64,000 nt of DNA from Odiellus spinosus (Eukaryota; Arthropoda; Arachnida; Opiliones; Phalangiidae), in NCBI GenBank assembly GCA_963920705.1, contig OY987234.1, positions 22,277,794-22,341,793 on the forward strand. Direction: 5' to 3'. How positions within the stretch are numbered: position 1 is the stretch's first letter; every line of letters starts with the position of its first letter. The notes under the pieces are model-generated. The model saw nothing but the letters and a program-made list of their open reading frames with translations, did no database searches and had not been told where the DNA came from. Positions 10,557-23,975 of this stretch are shown in pieces. A program made the position numbers and the translations under genes.

Positions 10557-13500
10557 TATATTATTTAAATCGCGCTTGCAAATAATTTATATATTTATTT
10601 ATTTCCCTCTCCTTAAACGTATAATTATTGAAATTAATGATCTTAAACAAATTTTTCTATAGAGATATGTCAAATATAGCTAGTTTTATAGTCTGAAATC
10701 GAAACTCACTTAAAAACAAACATGTTGTTGAAAACACCCTTGAAACACTAATGGTTTTCTAATCATAAATTGACATATTCACGCACTCGTCAAATATTAA
10801 CTTATCGCTAAACGTGGCAATTTGCGAATTAAACAAAATATCATTAAAGGTATAGTATCACGCCATTTTTGGGACGATTCTCTGATCAACAAAATACATC
10901 ATTAAATCCACAGCGTCTCATTTATCCAAGATTCCATAATTAGATAAACACCCGCTAATTTGAGAGCGTCAATAAGCTTCAGTTCTAAATGACATTCTGA
11001 CAATATCCTGACGTCCCATTTAGGGGTGAACCAAATATTTGTCTCTCGCATCGCGAATAAAGAATTTCCGTACCATAACGCTACTATCAGTTTAATTGTG
11101 AAAAATTACCGCGTATAAATTATTCATAAAGGGTCCTAATGATCTAAAAGGCATATATACCGGTACGTTAACAGGTAGGGTTCTATTCGCGTTGTTAGAA
11201 AATTGAATTTAGAGTGTATTTGCCGCGTTCAGGGACACGCACCGATGATACCGCATCCATGTAGAGAATACATTAAACGGTAACATACCGGACTCTTCTT
11301 TAAATATCTCTGAACGCGGTTTATTATAATAGTTGGAATGATCGGTAAATGTGGATGATTTACTATCAAAAATGATATTTTTATTCTAATGAAGCGTGCC
11401 CAGATAATCCAAATGGCGGTGTTTTAATTATTAAGGAGATTGGGGGCTACTAATTAATTCTAAGGTTTAAATTCATTTGCATAAATTATATTTTGATCAA
11501 ATTTAAAGGATTATTTATAGTTTTATCTATATTAAAGTTTAATTTTAATTATTAATACACTCCAAAAATTAAACCAAAGCCGTTTTAAATTTTGGTCAAC
11601 TTCTTTTTGGTCCACTTGGTCGAATTGTGTTTAAATTTTTACAGTTTGGACCATTTTTGAGCAAAATTAGATTTTTTTCCTAATGTAATATTTTAGTCTA
11701 TACTTTTCCAGGTACCGTTTAAACAGGCTGTGGAAGTTCGGAAACAGATAAACTACTATAGGTGTGTGTCGGGTCATATCGGGTTGTACAATTTATTTAT
11801 GGAAGCCTAGGGCTAATAATTGCCTTCGAAATCTTATATTCTTTAAAAGACAAGACCAGTTGGGTTTCGTGTCGGTATGGCAAACTTCATTATTATAATT
11901 GGAAACGTGTATTGTTCCTTTAAAACCTAAGCTATAGAAAAAGAAAAATGTTTTTAAACGGAGTCTCATCTATCAAAATTACAATCTGATTTCTTTTTAT
12001 AAGAAATTTCCACGCTAGAAAGTCGGCTAACATATATACCATAAAACTAAAAAAATTTACTTTTTTCTGAGTCATATCGTTTGTAATTGAGACGTAATAC
12101 GGTAGCTAGACGATTGTTTTCAAAATTTAAAGGGAAAATACAATTTAAAAATGAAATTCCAGTAATCTAGAATATTTTCACAATTATCGGATACGTTTTC
12201 AGTTTTTAAATTAATTTATAACATTTTGGTGAATTTTGAATGATATGGAAAATTAAAATTTATTTATTTCCTGACACCTGATTATTTTGGGCAATTATAG
12301 TTCAAGGGGCCTTTATTTAACTACCCTCGTGCTAGAGGCGCAAGAGTTTCAACGTGAATATATTTAGAATATTATTTTCTCTCGTTTTTAAAAGGGTATG
12401 ATTCCAAATTGGATTAAAATTGGAGATTATCCGGGCGCTAATCCAGGGAACTAGATTATAAATTAGTTCAGGGATAGAGCCCTTCTTGTAGCCTAATTAA
12501 CAGTTTAATTATAATTATATTGACGCTATGACGAGCTTGGTTGGGTCCTTCACGAAGGGAGCCTTAAATTAACTGGAGGTGTGAGTAAACGGGATTTGAG
12601 CGAGATTAAGTCTAACCTTAGCTCGAAAGAGAGATGAATACGAGTTAAGGAGCTCAGTGGCGGCGAAGACTAACTTGAGGCTTGATAGAAAAATAGGGGA
12701 AGTAGAGGGGTAATGAGAAATTCGAAGGGAGTAGTCAGTTTCTTGGATGGTCCGGGCACGAATATGGCCCGGGGCATCGTAAACGCACCACCGAAAAGGG
12801 TTTAAAAGAAGCCGACACTAGACTCGGCCTCAGTTCGGCCAACTATGCATCGAAATCCACCCCGTATTACTGTCAATTTCATCGCGAGTTGACAACGCGT
12901 ACGAATCTATAGTATCCCTATTTTAATATCAACAATTCGTATAGAGATAACGAGTAGCTTAGATTCGCCCGCGCTGCCAACTCGAGGTGAAATAAATTGA
13001 AAGTATCTATATAGCCGTCTGTGCGTGGCTAAAGACTAGCCGACATTCCATTCTTTAATTCTGTACGCTTAAAGAAAATCCGAGTCCCTCCCATCAGTAC
13101 TTAGCCCTTGATCAAACTAACAATTATTTACAAATCCCCTTCTTTAGAAATTGATCAGAATATATTCGTTTTAAATTAAAGGGAAGATGAACCGCGAACA
13201 AAAACAAAAATATACCTCGATTAGTAAATAATTTCACTGTCAATATCAAACCGATCTAGAATATTTAAAGATTTAGATTTAAAATTGTTGGGTTATGAAA
13301 TAGTTTTTTGGATATGATTGGTCAGAGTAATGTTTCTGAATAAGTAAGCCTTGGTAAGTGTATCTAAGAGGTATAGTTTTTCAAAACTAGTTATTTGTAC
13401 TCTTTTGAGGGCTGGAGATGAGGTATACAAATGGACTCCTATCTTAACCAGGCGTTCATAAACGCTGTAATCAGTTACGTAAGCGAGTAATCGGTGTATT

Positions 13501-15143
13501 ACAAGTGGTTAAACCATCGGGGTTGAGTTCACCTAACTCGTATTCAAGGGGACTTCGCGGTAAACAATTTTCTTAATTTTGATCAGGTTTGACACGACCT
13601 CGGGTATTTTTTTATAAAAACAAAAGTACGCGTTCCTATTTTGGAAATAATCTTCTTTTTAATCCATTATTCCGACGCTTTGGATTAACAAATCCAGGAT
13701 AAAATAAACTATAATCCCTTCTTTCTTCGACTTCCCTTGAAATTGAAAATGATCAAAAATAATTATTTATATCTAATATAAAAACAACCCGTCAAGATTG
13801 GACAGTCATATTTTACATGGAGATCCTTGAGTTAAAAATCAAATCTCCAAACCTCAAACAAGCGCGTGTTTAAAAGCGTAAATACACGAGGACATGAAAG
13901 GGGGTCCAAGAACTTGGAAATGTTTTGAAAAGGAACCATTCTAGAAACGCGTGCAGGTGTGCGTGGCTTCAATAAATCTTTTTGACTCGCGGTGCTTTGG
14001 TTTCTTAAGATCCTTTTGTCCATGATGGGGAAGAACCCGATTTTGCCAGGGGTCAAATACTATCTGACCTTTATCTTTTTTTCTCTCACTCCCGCCTTTT
14101 CCCGACACCTTCGAGGGCCGTCACTCCCCGAAATGAACAATGAAATCGACTCCGTAATAAATAAAAATATAAAACATTCTTTAGAAATAACTATTCGTTT
14201 CAAAAAAAGACCCCTATATCTTAGACCATTTCTTTCCTATTCGGAGAATGTTGATAAAAAGTTACTAAACAATTTTAAGAAGTTTAAATCATACTGATGT
14301 TGCCTATAATTAGAGCTCGGAATTCGTATAACTTTTGTTAATTGAATAAGACCAGTTCACGAAAAAATATCCATTTCTTATTCGAGTTAACGTATACCAG
14401 AATGTAACGGCAAACTTACAATTCGTATTCATTGTTATTTAGGAAATTGATATTCATTCGCCAATAAGAACAATTTGAAACACGATTTTAATAACTTAGT
14501 CCCTTTCAATTTAGATTAAAATATAATTATTATATTTCATTCTAGACGTCGTTTTTATCTGCTTTGTTAATTAAACCAGCTTAAAATTTTATCTCCGGGT
14601 CTAATTGATACGCGTCTGTTTATATAATTTGTTTGTATTACGTTTTAGAGAACCATTAACGTCTTAGGAGCTAAGGTGTGTTTTAAATTTTTAATTTAGG
14701 TTTACCTCCCCTTTAAATCGAACTCTTCCACGCATGGAGGACCAGAACGAGTAAAAACCACGCCATCACCATCTCTCTGCCTCTCTTCCATTATTATATT
14801 TATACAGAATTATGATACAAGGGTATACAATATAACAAATTTCGAGTAGGTTTTTCTACAAACATATATATACATTCGTATATAACGTTCGCAAAACGAG
14901 CTGTCATCTTAGCTACAGTCAAGAAAGACTGAAAGAAGAAAGAAGACGCCGCCTTTTCACGCTTATCAAGCTTTTTTTTATTTTCCTTTGACCCTCCCCT
15001 CGTGTAATGTACGTTAAAACTCGTTTAATAAAGGGATAGTAACGCGTTATTTTCAGCGTAAATTATAGGATCAAGAAAATGTAAAGTTATCTCATCAAAA
15101 AAACACTCTTTTGATTTACCAAAAATATGTACTATATGGCACT
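10557..15143. other. Gene-poor tract, 4.6 kb
   Basis: No coding gene, RNA gene or high-copy repeat recognised. A 101-codon plus-strand frame at 13992-14297 has no family resemblance and no splice context. A moderately GC-richer patch at about 12,540-12,870 is unexplained. Confidence 0.5.
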
Positions 15144-15270
15144 TTTAAAGGCACGTCACCCTGGAAACAAACTCGCCCTCCACGCTTTCTCTTGCCTAGC
15201 TACCCAATAGGAAGCTTAGAAGGTGAGCCCACTTCCAGTGAAACAGGCGGAGAAATCCTAGGCCTTTAAA
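15144..15270 (+). mobile_element. MITE family B, copy 2
   Basis: Shares CACCCTGGAAACAAACTCGC and AGGTGAGCCCACTTCCAG with the copy at 6328-6474. It begins TTTTAAAGG and ends AATCCTAGGCCTTTAAA. A short deletion removes the CTAGGATTACTTC stretch next to the left end. Confidence 0.85.
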
Positions 15271-18200
15271 TACCTTGTGCACCTGAATTTAGCTTCCGGA
15301 ATATTTTCAATTTCTAAAGTTTAAATTCGCGAGCTTGGCACGAATCGAGTTTACTTAAAGGTCAAGGTTCATACAACATTTTAAAAACATATTTCCCAGA
15401 TTTTACCAGTGACGTTTCCATTTGCAACAATTAATTTTTTAAGAAATACAGCCGCTTATGATCGTACCAAGTTTATAAGAGTTTCCTGATATTCAAATTT
15501 CCTGATATTTCCACTAAACCCGAATACGTTTTACACTGTACAAATTTCACAAGCTACAGAGGGAATTATGTCCGAGTTTATCATATGTTTCTAAATTCCT
15601 AGCGTCTTAGTTTCAGTACTGACAAGCTCCAACAACAGCCATAATTTTTTCTCACAATCCACGTGGTAATAAAACCAGTTTTTGGCGGGAAATATAGCTT
15701 GTTAAGGCTTTACACGTGGTGAAAACTTAAAGCGTATCCAACGGAAATGTTTCGAGTACAGTGTATCTTTTCATTGATTCAAATACATCAAACTGAGAGA
15801 ATTGTTAGGTTTTAAATTCTTCCCACCCACCTCCAATACAAGCTGCCAAGAGTGGCCGAGTCGTTAGCCATCGAGGTACGCCTATCGATCCATTTTCAAG
15901 TTAAAAAGTCTTTTTAACGCCTTCCGAGACACTCGTATAGAGTGGATAAATATTTTTCCATCGCCCTAGCTGACTGACTTCTCGCGTCGAGGAGAAAAAC
16001 GACCCAATATCGAGATACGAAGGTGTCGGACGGTTTCAAGTCCGCTATACGGATAGTTTGATACCAGAGGCTAATTACGAATACGACGAATCAACTACGC
16101 TTTGGCGCGAAGTGAAAGCCGCGGTCAGTTCAAAAGAGGAGATGGGATAAGATAAGGGTGGGCGAAAATAAAAAAAATTTGGGACTTCTCGCCTAGAGCT
16201 CTCGGTCTTTCGGAGTTTGGTTAGGTGAAATAGGGAGGATGTATACTAAACTTACTACGGGAGAGGTAACCGTATAACTGAACCAATGAAATATATATAT
16301 AACCAAAAATATTTAAATTTAAAATTAATTTAGATTGCGAGTTTGTAAGGAAGAGTTAAAACATTTTTACGAAACATTTGAGAAATTTGAAATATTTAAA
16401 ATAGTATTAATATTATAATTATAAAGTTTGAAGACTTTCCAAAATAGCTTCCTTTGTTTAAAATCTCAAGATTTCGACCATTCTAGTTAAAAACATTGGT
16501 TCTTGATTACTGACGAGCTAGGGCGGATATCAATTCAACTCTTGATGCAGTTAGAATACAGTTAATTAAATAAAAACTAATCAAATAGGTAACCATTAAC
16601 TAGCAAGTTAATTAGACTTAATTAGAATCTATACCTACATCATTCTAATTTCGGAGTTTACCTAAAAACTCATCCAGTTTATTGTATCATCCTTGGTTTA
16701 GGCTTAGCAATCGCGCTTCTGGCTGTGAGTTACGGCTAAAGTGGGTATAAAACCTATCTCCCCAACAAAGAAGGTGTCTGTACATAAAGGAAAGCGGGAG
16801 ATTTTTAGGAAAAGTTACGGGGAGGGTGACAAAATAGCCCCTGAGGGCGAACGCATTCCAGAGTGGCCGGGGCCACGCAGTCTGCCCGCTCATTTTGCGC
16901 CCTTTTGCCCGTCTCTCTCTTTATATAGAGTATATAACGAAAACAAGAACAGAAAAACACACGCAGAGGCGAGAGAAAAAAAAAAAAAAAAAGAAAAATT
17001 GGGGAGGGTTAAGAAGGGGGCATTCCTAAGGTATGCCAGCTCACCGGTAAAACATTTCCAACTCGTAAAAAAAAAAAAGCTGGCAATAAATAGGTTGGCA
17101 GTTAATGTTTTACAAGAATATATAGCAAACCTGGAATGCTATTCTCGCTTCCGACAATATAAAAGAGACAAAACTCGGCTCGTGGGAACAAAAAAATAAA
17201 ATAAAATGGGCTTGATTTAATACCGACATTCGAACTGGGAAACGACCCAAAGATCAAATGGAACCCGAGCATTTCCATCGGAGAACTTTTTTTGGTAATC
17301 ATCATTAAGAAATAAGTATTCGTAGGCTAATTTGTCTTTTAGTTAGGCTATTTAACAACAAAAAGGTAGCGAGAGAGAGATTGAGAGAGTGAGAGAGCGA
17401 GAGAGAGAGGCCTTACACACCTAAAAATATTTTTATGACAGTACAAGAATAGGATAGGATTATTTTAAGTGTTTTTGTAAGTCATATTAATTTGTTAGTC
17501 ATACATAAAACATTTTAATTAGTTGCATTGTAATTAGCTGATTTTAATTAACCTTCTATTATAATTATAATATTTTTGTAATTATACGGCCACAAAATAA
17601 ACCAGAAAACATGGGAAAATTTAAGCCTGTAAGTCGGGTTTCTCCGCGGACACCAGCGCGACACGGAAAAACATTTCTACAGGCGTTACGTTCTGAAGAA
17701 GACGCTTTTACCATTAGATTTCGAATTAATAAAGTTCTTTGAAAATAAAATACGTATTTATGTAAATTTTAAAGTTTATAATTATATTAAGGCTTCTTCA
17801 GACGTACCAATAACTACGGAAATCAATCAATTTTGATCAGCAATTCTGTCCTTTTTTATTTCAATCTCAATTTCGCGAATTAGGAAACCTTTTTGAATGT
17901 TTTACGCCTATTTTAAAATATCCCTTTTGAATAAACTGCAATTATTTCAACTATACGATTAATATAAATGTAAAATTTCGCTTTAATTATTTCTTATATT
18001 TATAAAGTGGCCAATCCCTTAAAGAAAAAGATATATTTGTGGGGGGGGGGCATATTTAAGAAAGATGTTTAATCTAAAAAAGAGCGTAGCGCAACATTAC
18101 TCGTAACGAGTTTAATCGGAACAAGCGATCTAAAGTAATTCTCCTTATCACTCAACGAAATCTACAAAAGAGAGAGAGCTAGCTTTATCGCTGGCGTCCG

Positions 18201-18690
18201 GCACCCACGCATAAAGAACAAGAGTTGCTCCACCAAATCTCGACTTGATCTATTCTAGCTAAAAGATCCCCATCTTCATCCCGAGCACGAAAAAGTTAAG
18301 AAAAAAAGGGGAAAAAAATATAAAAAAATCTTAAAAGGCGTCCAAAATACAAACATTCTCGTAGAAGATATCTTATTACATCACGAAATTTATATAAAAC
18401 AAGCAAATTTCATATTCAGCTCACACGCCATGGTTTTAAACCCCCCTCTTTTTTGGACGCCCGGCTGCCTTTCAACTCGTCCCATAATCTCCCTCCAGAT
18501 ATTTTCACTTCCCACCCCAACACCGAAAGAACCACCAAATAATCATAATGAAAAATAAAAAGATATTTCAAAGATTAACATCCGCCACGCACGTCTACTT
18601 GCGGAGCAGATAAAAACACCAAACAAGAATGGTATGTACCAATTAATACCTTCAACTCTATATATTTGTTCAAAATGGATTTTGGTTTGG
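15271..18690. other. Gene-poor tract, 3.4 kb
   Basis: No recognisable gene. A GA-rich microsatellite lies at 17,367-17,411, A runs at 16,976-16,992 and 17,070-17,080, and a 10-base G run at about 18,042-18,051. A 150-codon plus-strand frame at 16741-17199 crosses low-complexity lysine codons, has no upstream ATG, and is not convincing. Confidence 0.5.
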
Positions 18691-19040
18691 GCAAAAGTCG
18701 ATGAAACCCTCCTTTGAAGTCTACTACTCCAATGTTCCATATAGTGCGCTCCTCTCTGTATGGGTAAAATTCCCAATTTTACGAGTTAGAAGGGGTCCTA
18801 CTTCATCCCCCCTGTCTACGGAAAATTGGAAATTCTCTCTCCACAAACGACGACGTTTTTTGGACGAACTCCGAGGCTGCTAGAGATATTCGCTCGACGA
18901 ACTCCCGCTCCGAAAACATCTACCGTTAGGAGGCGTACGAATCGCGCCTTTTGAGAATAACCCATACAGAGAGGGGTAGACAAGACCCGGGAGTAATAGA
19001 CTTCAAAGGAGGGTTTCATCGGCTTCTGGTTTGGGCAATT
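18690..19040. repeat. Inverted repeat of about 80-bp arms with a 200-bp spacer
   Basis: The left arm near 18,692-18,768 contains GATGAAACCCTCCTTTGAAG and CTCTCTGTATGGGT. The right arm near 18,959-19,036 carries their reverse complements. The arms are imperfect but clearly related. It resembles a fold-back element, and there is no coding frame of note. Confidence 0.75.
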
Positions 19041-20040
19041 TGGAAATCGATTGAAATTCGATTGAAACACGGTTTCCAACATTTCACGCTAAACACGATG
19101 TTATTATTCTAAGAGGGCATAACGTTAAGGAAAGGTTGCGACAAAAAACATTAAAAACTACAGGTAGCACTGAGGGTGAAACACTTATACAGGGGCCACG
19201 TAGGAATAGCATTAATTATCGGCCCCTACGCGTTGTTTTTACTCTGAACACTACAGCCACCCTTTCTCCACGCTTTTTGCGACGAAATTAGGGCAATAAA
19301 ATGTCCTCTAAACTAAAAAGAATACGAATCAGTACCACTACACCTATTCCTTATAAAATATAATCTTCTTCCGAAACCAGTTAGGGAATGGACACGTATA
19401 TGGCTCTTAAAAAAACTCGAAGCCACGCTCAAACAAAACTCTTTTGAAGTCGAACGCGTAAAAAAAGGGAGGTTTGAATAAGAGTACGATGGAGAACCCG
19501 CTGCGAAGAGTTGGGAATCAGTCTCTCTATAGACGGGGGATGAAGAGCTCTTGGCGAGAAAGATAGGCCGAAACTACGGGCATAAATACGTATCTTTTCT
19601 TTTTCTTCCACCCCTCCGGGATGTCCGTCCGAACCGGGCTTCCCCCTTACCGAGTATAAAAATCTACAGGTGTGAAGATTACCGCTCGGGATAGCTAGCG
19701 GCTCGTTTGTGATCTCTCGGCGGCGGTTCACGCCCACCTATAGTTTGAGCCCCACCGCTATCTATCAAACTGACACCCCGGGCTTCATTAAAATGGACCT
19801 TTTTTTTTATTTCGCCCGGCCGAAATAGGCGGCCTTGCCATCTTTAACCCTCCACCATCTTCTCTCTCTCTCCCGCCGCTTACAATTTTACTCTCGGAGT
19901 CGCTAGCTAGCTAGTCCGTTTTTTTTTTACAACCTTTAAATCTTTGAAATTTTAAGCGGCGCGAAGCAACACCGTATATTAAAAACGCTTGCCGGGTGAT
20001 TTTATTGGGACAGTTTCGTTCGCATTACGCCTTAGATAAA
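19041..20040. other. Gene-poor tract
   Basis: No recognisable feature. The stretch around 19,540-19,760 is less AT-rich, and a 102-codon minus-strand frame there (19429-19737) matches nothing I know. Confidence 0.45.
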
Positions 20041-20888
20041 TTCCGTGTTAAATTAGTCAATATACCCAAATTCTAATACGGAAATGCGTAGAAACGCGTT
20101 AGTTACGGTCATATTTCTTAATCGATTTGAAATGGTAAAATCAAATCGATATTCAAATCGCCAGGAATCGTTTTAAGCCGCGCGTGGTCGTACATTATCG
20201 TTATAAATCGATTTATTGTAGCTTCATCTATCGATTGTTGAAACCGGTTTCCGAAACAGTTTCGAGAAAGCGAATCAAATCGATTCGAAAAAAGACGGTT
20301 TTCCGTTCACACGACTCCAGTTTAAATCGATTTCAAGGCCTAGTGACTTTCGAATTTTGACCAAAAGAAATCCTTGACCTATCCCTGACCTTTTGAACAT
20401 CAAGTTTTCCTGGATATATGAATTTTTGGAATCGATTTGATTCGCTTTCTCGAAACTGTTTCGGAAACCGGTTTCATACCGATTCGGTTTCAACAAACGA
20501 TAGATGAAGCTACAATAAATCGATTTATAACGATAATGTACGAACACGCGCGGCTTTAAACGATTCCTGGCGATTTGAATATCGATTTGATTTTTCCATT
20601 TCAAATCGATTAAGAAATGTGACCGTAACTAACGCGTTTCTACGCATTTCCGTATTAGAATTTGGGTATATTGACTAGTTTAACACGGAATCGGTATGAA
20701 ACCGGTTTCCGAAACAGTTTCGAGAAAGCGAATCAAATCGATTCGAAAAAAGACGGTTTTCCGTTCACACGACTCCAGTTTAAATCGATTTCAAGGCCTA
20801 GTGACTTTCGAATTTTGACCAAAAGAAATCCTTGACCTATCCCTGACCTTTTGAACATCAAGTTTTCCTGGATATATGAATTTTTGGA
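20041..20888. repeat. Compound inverted and direct duplication
   Basis: A left arm (20041-20280) is repeated in reverse orientation at 20429-20691 with few differences, so the two could form a stem of about 240 bp around a loop of about 150 bp. In addition, 20240-20430 (191 bp) is repeated head-to-tail at 20698-20888, with no difference that I can see. The block is rich in AATCGATTT words and contains degenerate CTTGACCTATCCCTGACC units like those of MITE family A. Confidence 0.92.
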
Positions 20889-22245
20889 AACCAAAATTTC
20901 GCTTATTTCTGGACTAATTTGTTTTTATAAAATAATTATGATGACAATTATATTTTCTAATTTAAATTCAATCCTTTTTCTATTATTACAGTAAATAATA
21001 ATGTCTGGGAAAAGGAAATTATGTCGATTCGTGACAGCTGTATTTGATTCGGGATTCTCGACAATTGTACAAATAAATAGGCAGCTGATATGCAAAAACG
21101 CTTAATTAAAAACGCATTATAAAAACCCCGTAGTAATTATATACCGGGGGGGGGGGGGCGTTTACTACGGTTAGTAGTATTCTATACGACTGTCAAAAAG
21201 GCGCCATAGAATCCAAAAGGCGTAATAAACCGGAATTAGTTCGCTAATTAAGAGTTTCTTATAAGCATGAGGTTGATATTTCTAATTTAATATTATTTTC
21301 GTATATTATAATCGCTGGATATCTTTTACATCCACGACAATAAAAGTTTGCTACAAAATCTTACAGCTTGGTCAAATTAAAAATAATTAAAATAATTTGC
21401 CTTAATTAAAGGGAGAATGAAACGAAATAACATCTCTTAAATAGGCCAAATCTATCATTTAAAGAAATATGAATATAAAATGGAGATCTTGTATTTTTTC
21501 GCATTGAGGGGTCAGCGGCCAATGAGAAAAGGCCACTAGTTAAGGCGAGATCTTCGTGAGACATTCTAGATTTTTGTTCGCGCGTCTAAAAAGGAGTTAT
21601 AATTACCCTACTATATTAAAAATTGCGTATAATTGCGCGTCAAATTTGGTTAATTTTACTAACTACTCTTAAACATAAATACCAAAAAAAAACACGTGTT
21701 CCATCTTTCGGCGGATATTGGTTTTTCTATAACTATGTTTTTTTATTTTTACCATTGCAAGTTTCAGGAGCATATTTTTTTTCGATTTTAAAGCGATGGA
21801 GAAGGGTGGCAAAAGCTAGTTTTTAATAATAAAAAGATAGACGGAGAAGTTGGGGTGTTTGAAGCAGCGCTCACAGGGTCAAAAACAAATTCTATTGAAA
21901 ATGTAGTAATTACTTTTTGGCTTTTTTTTTTTTTTCTTTTTGGTTTTCTAAAAGGGGGGAGAGAAATCTAAACTAAGCTGCGGCCGGCGTGCAGCCTCTA
22001 TTACCATTGGTTTTATGAAAACCATATTTTTAGACCCATATACATCTCTAAATAGTATAAATCTTATAAGTTTATCAAATCGATGTAATGATGTAATGTT
22101 TAGCTACGAACTACAACTGTACTAAGCAAACCGATTGAATTTACAAACCCATAAAACAATTTCGAACAATTCATATTTACATATTTAGGAGTATAACATA
22201 TTTCCTATAATTTTGAATGTGCTGCCAATTCGTGCGGGGGAGGGC
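20889..22245. other. Gene-poor tract with a partial fold-back relative
   Basis: A G run lies at about 21,147-21,158. Positions of about 21,505-21,570 share CGCATTGAGGGGTCA, CCAATGAGAAAAGG and AAGGCGAGATCT words with the fold-back element at 36.2-36.5 kb. No gene recognised. Confidence 0.55.
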
Positions 22246-22668
22246 TACAAATTTCTGAAATCATTTCGGTCAATTTCTGAAATCATTCTGGTCAATTTCT
22301 GAAATCATTCCGGTCAATTTCTGAAATCATTCCGGTCAATTTCTGAAATCATTCCGGTCAATTTTTGAAATCATTCCGGTCCAATTTCTGAAATCATTCC
22401 TGACAATTTCTGAAATCATTCCGGTCAATTTCTGAAATAATTCTGGTCAATTTCTGAAATCATTCCGGTCAATTTCTGAAATCATTCCGGTCCATTTCTG
22501 AAATCATTCCGGTCCATTTCTGAAATCATTCCTGACAATTTCTGAAATCATTCCTGACAATTTCTGAAATCATTCCGGTCAATTTCTGAAATCATTCCTG
22601 ACAATTTCTGAAATCATTCCTGACAATTTCTGATATCATTCCGGTCAATTTCTGAAATCATTCCAGCG
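22246..22668. repeat. 22-bp minisatellite, about 19 copies
   Basis: A highly regular tandem array of AATTTCTGAAATCATTCCGG plus TC. Variant units end CCTGAC instead of CCGGTC and tend to occur in adjacent pairs. Conservation among units is very high, so the array is young or kept homogeneous. Confidence 0.95.
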
Positions 22669-23689
22669 ATTACAAGAGCACACACCATACGTCACTTAAA
22701 TTTAGTACAACGTTTATATGGTAACGTTGGAAAAAGGGTCTATGTTAAATTATCATAGATAAACCCCGTCAAAAGTGAACGATTTTATTTGGGAAGACTA
22801 TCCGATATTAGGGTCTTAACCATCTTTACTTTGATTTTGACACGACTGCCTAGAGAAGGTTTCTATAGGAAGACGTAGGGGATGAGGGGAAGATTGGATA
22901 GGAGCATTTAGGCTCGTCGCTCAGCACCTGTTTACGGGTCCTTTAAGAGAAGAGAAATGAATGTTTAGAGAAATGACGAAAAACGAGTTAGCGGCGCGGC
23001 GATAGATGGATTAGACTCGATGAAGAAGCCCCTAGTTGAAAAGAACCCAGTCTTTTCTTCGGTACTCGTCTCTCCCCCCCGTTCCTCTTTTCTATTTCGC
23101 CCGCTTTTCAAATCGAGTAACGAATAAAAGAAATTTTCTTTATTATTATTAAAGTTTGGGTCCAAAGCCATAGACGCCCGGCCGCGTATACAGAGAAGAT
23201 TTATCGTCTCGTTTGGGAATGTTTTTTTTATATATCTACAAAGAAGAGGGAGAGGAATCGGAATAAAAACACGCTCGACCTAATCGAAAGCGATTTCAAT
23301 ATAGAAAAAACTTTCCAAAAATTAAACGAATTTAATGATTGAAAAGTCGTTTAGCGACTTAATAGTTTGTTTGACTTAAAAAATACCAGTTTTATACGTT
23401 TCAACGATAATAGACTGATCGCGCCTTTTTTTTTAAATGGGACTTTCGTCGTCCACTTAGCGAATATAATGAGGACTCTTAAGTACCTGATTTTCAATGA
23501 GATATATTCAAAAAAAACAAAATAAAACCCTACTACACTTTATTGTACAATAAAATTGAATTAAAAATTTAATTTAAAATTAACTTTGATTGTACAATAA
23601 TTTGTCTACAGTTTTCCAACTTATTTAACGTTCAAAAGCAGCGTGGGATTGTTTAATTAATTTAAATTAAATTAATTAAAATATTTTAA
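22669..23689. other. Gene-poor tract
   Basis: Nothing recognisable beyond short AT palindromes near 23,540-23,600 (TATTGTACAATAAAATTGAA with an inverted partner). Confidence 0.5.
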
Positions 23690-23975
23690 CAGGGTTTCCA
23701 TAGTTTTTTCAGATTCAAATTCCCTGACCTTTTCCAACGATTTTCCCTGACCGATTCAGCTAATATTACCCAATTTTTAACCTTTTGTTTTTTATATTAC
23801 TTAAAAAAAAATATTGTCAATAACATGCATCGTTTAGGTTTGAAACCTTAATCTTTTCTGCAAATAATGATTGCAATTTCCTGGCTTCTTGACAGATCTT
23901 TAAATTCCCTGACTTCTCAAAATATCTTAAAATTCCCTGACTTTTCCTTGTCTTCCCTGACCTGTGGCATCCCTG
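23690..23975 (+). mobile_element. MITE family A, copy 3
   Basis: Left end CAGGGTTTCCATAG, right end CTGTGGCATCCCTG. The interior has lost part of the conserved central block but keeps TTCCCTGACCTTTTCCAACG and CTTAAAATTCCCTGACTTTT. The right flank (TTTAAAGGGTT) matches the right flank of the copy at 31275-31591, so the two copies may share more than the element itself. Confidence 0.82.

Noticed and set aside
13992-14297. 101-codon plus-strand frame.
   Set aside because: No family resemblance and a minus-strand frame of similar quality overlaps it.
15845-15880. GAGTGGCCGAGTCG, similar to a tRNA box A.
   Set aside because: No matching box B, acceptor stem or anticodon arm follows.
16741-17199. 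152-codon plus-strand frame rich in Lys.
   Set aside because: Starts at GTG, passes through A runs and GA-rich low-complexity DNA, and has no domain or splice context.
20275-20604. 109-codon minus-strand frame inside the inverted duplication.
   Set aside because: It crosses the arm-loop junction of a recent rearrangement, so the frame is accidental.
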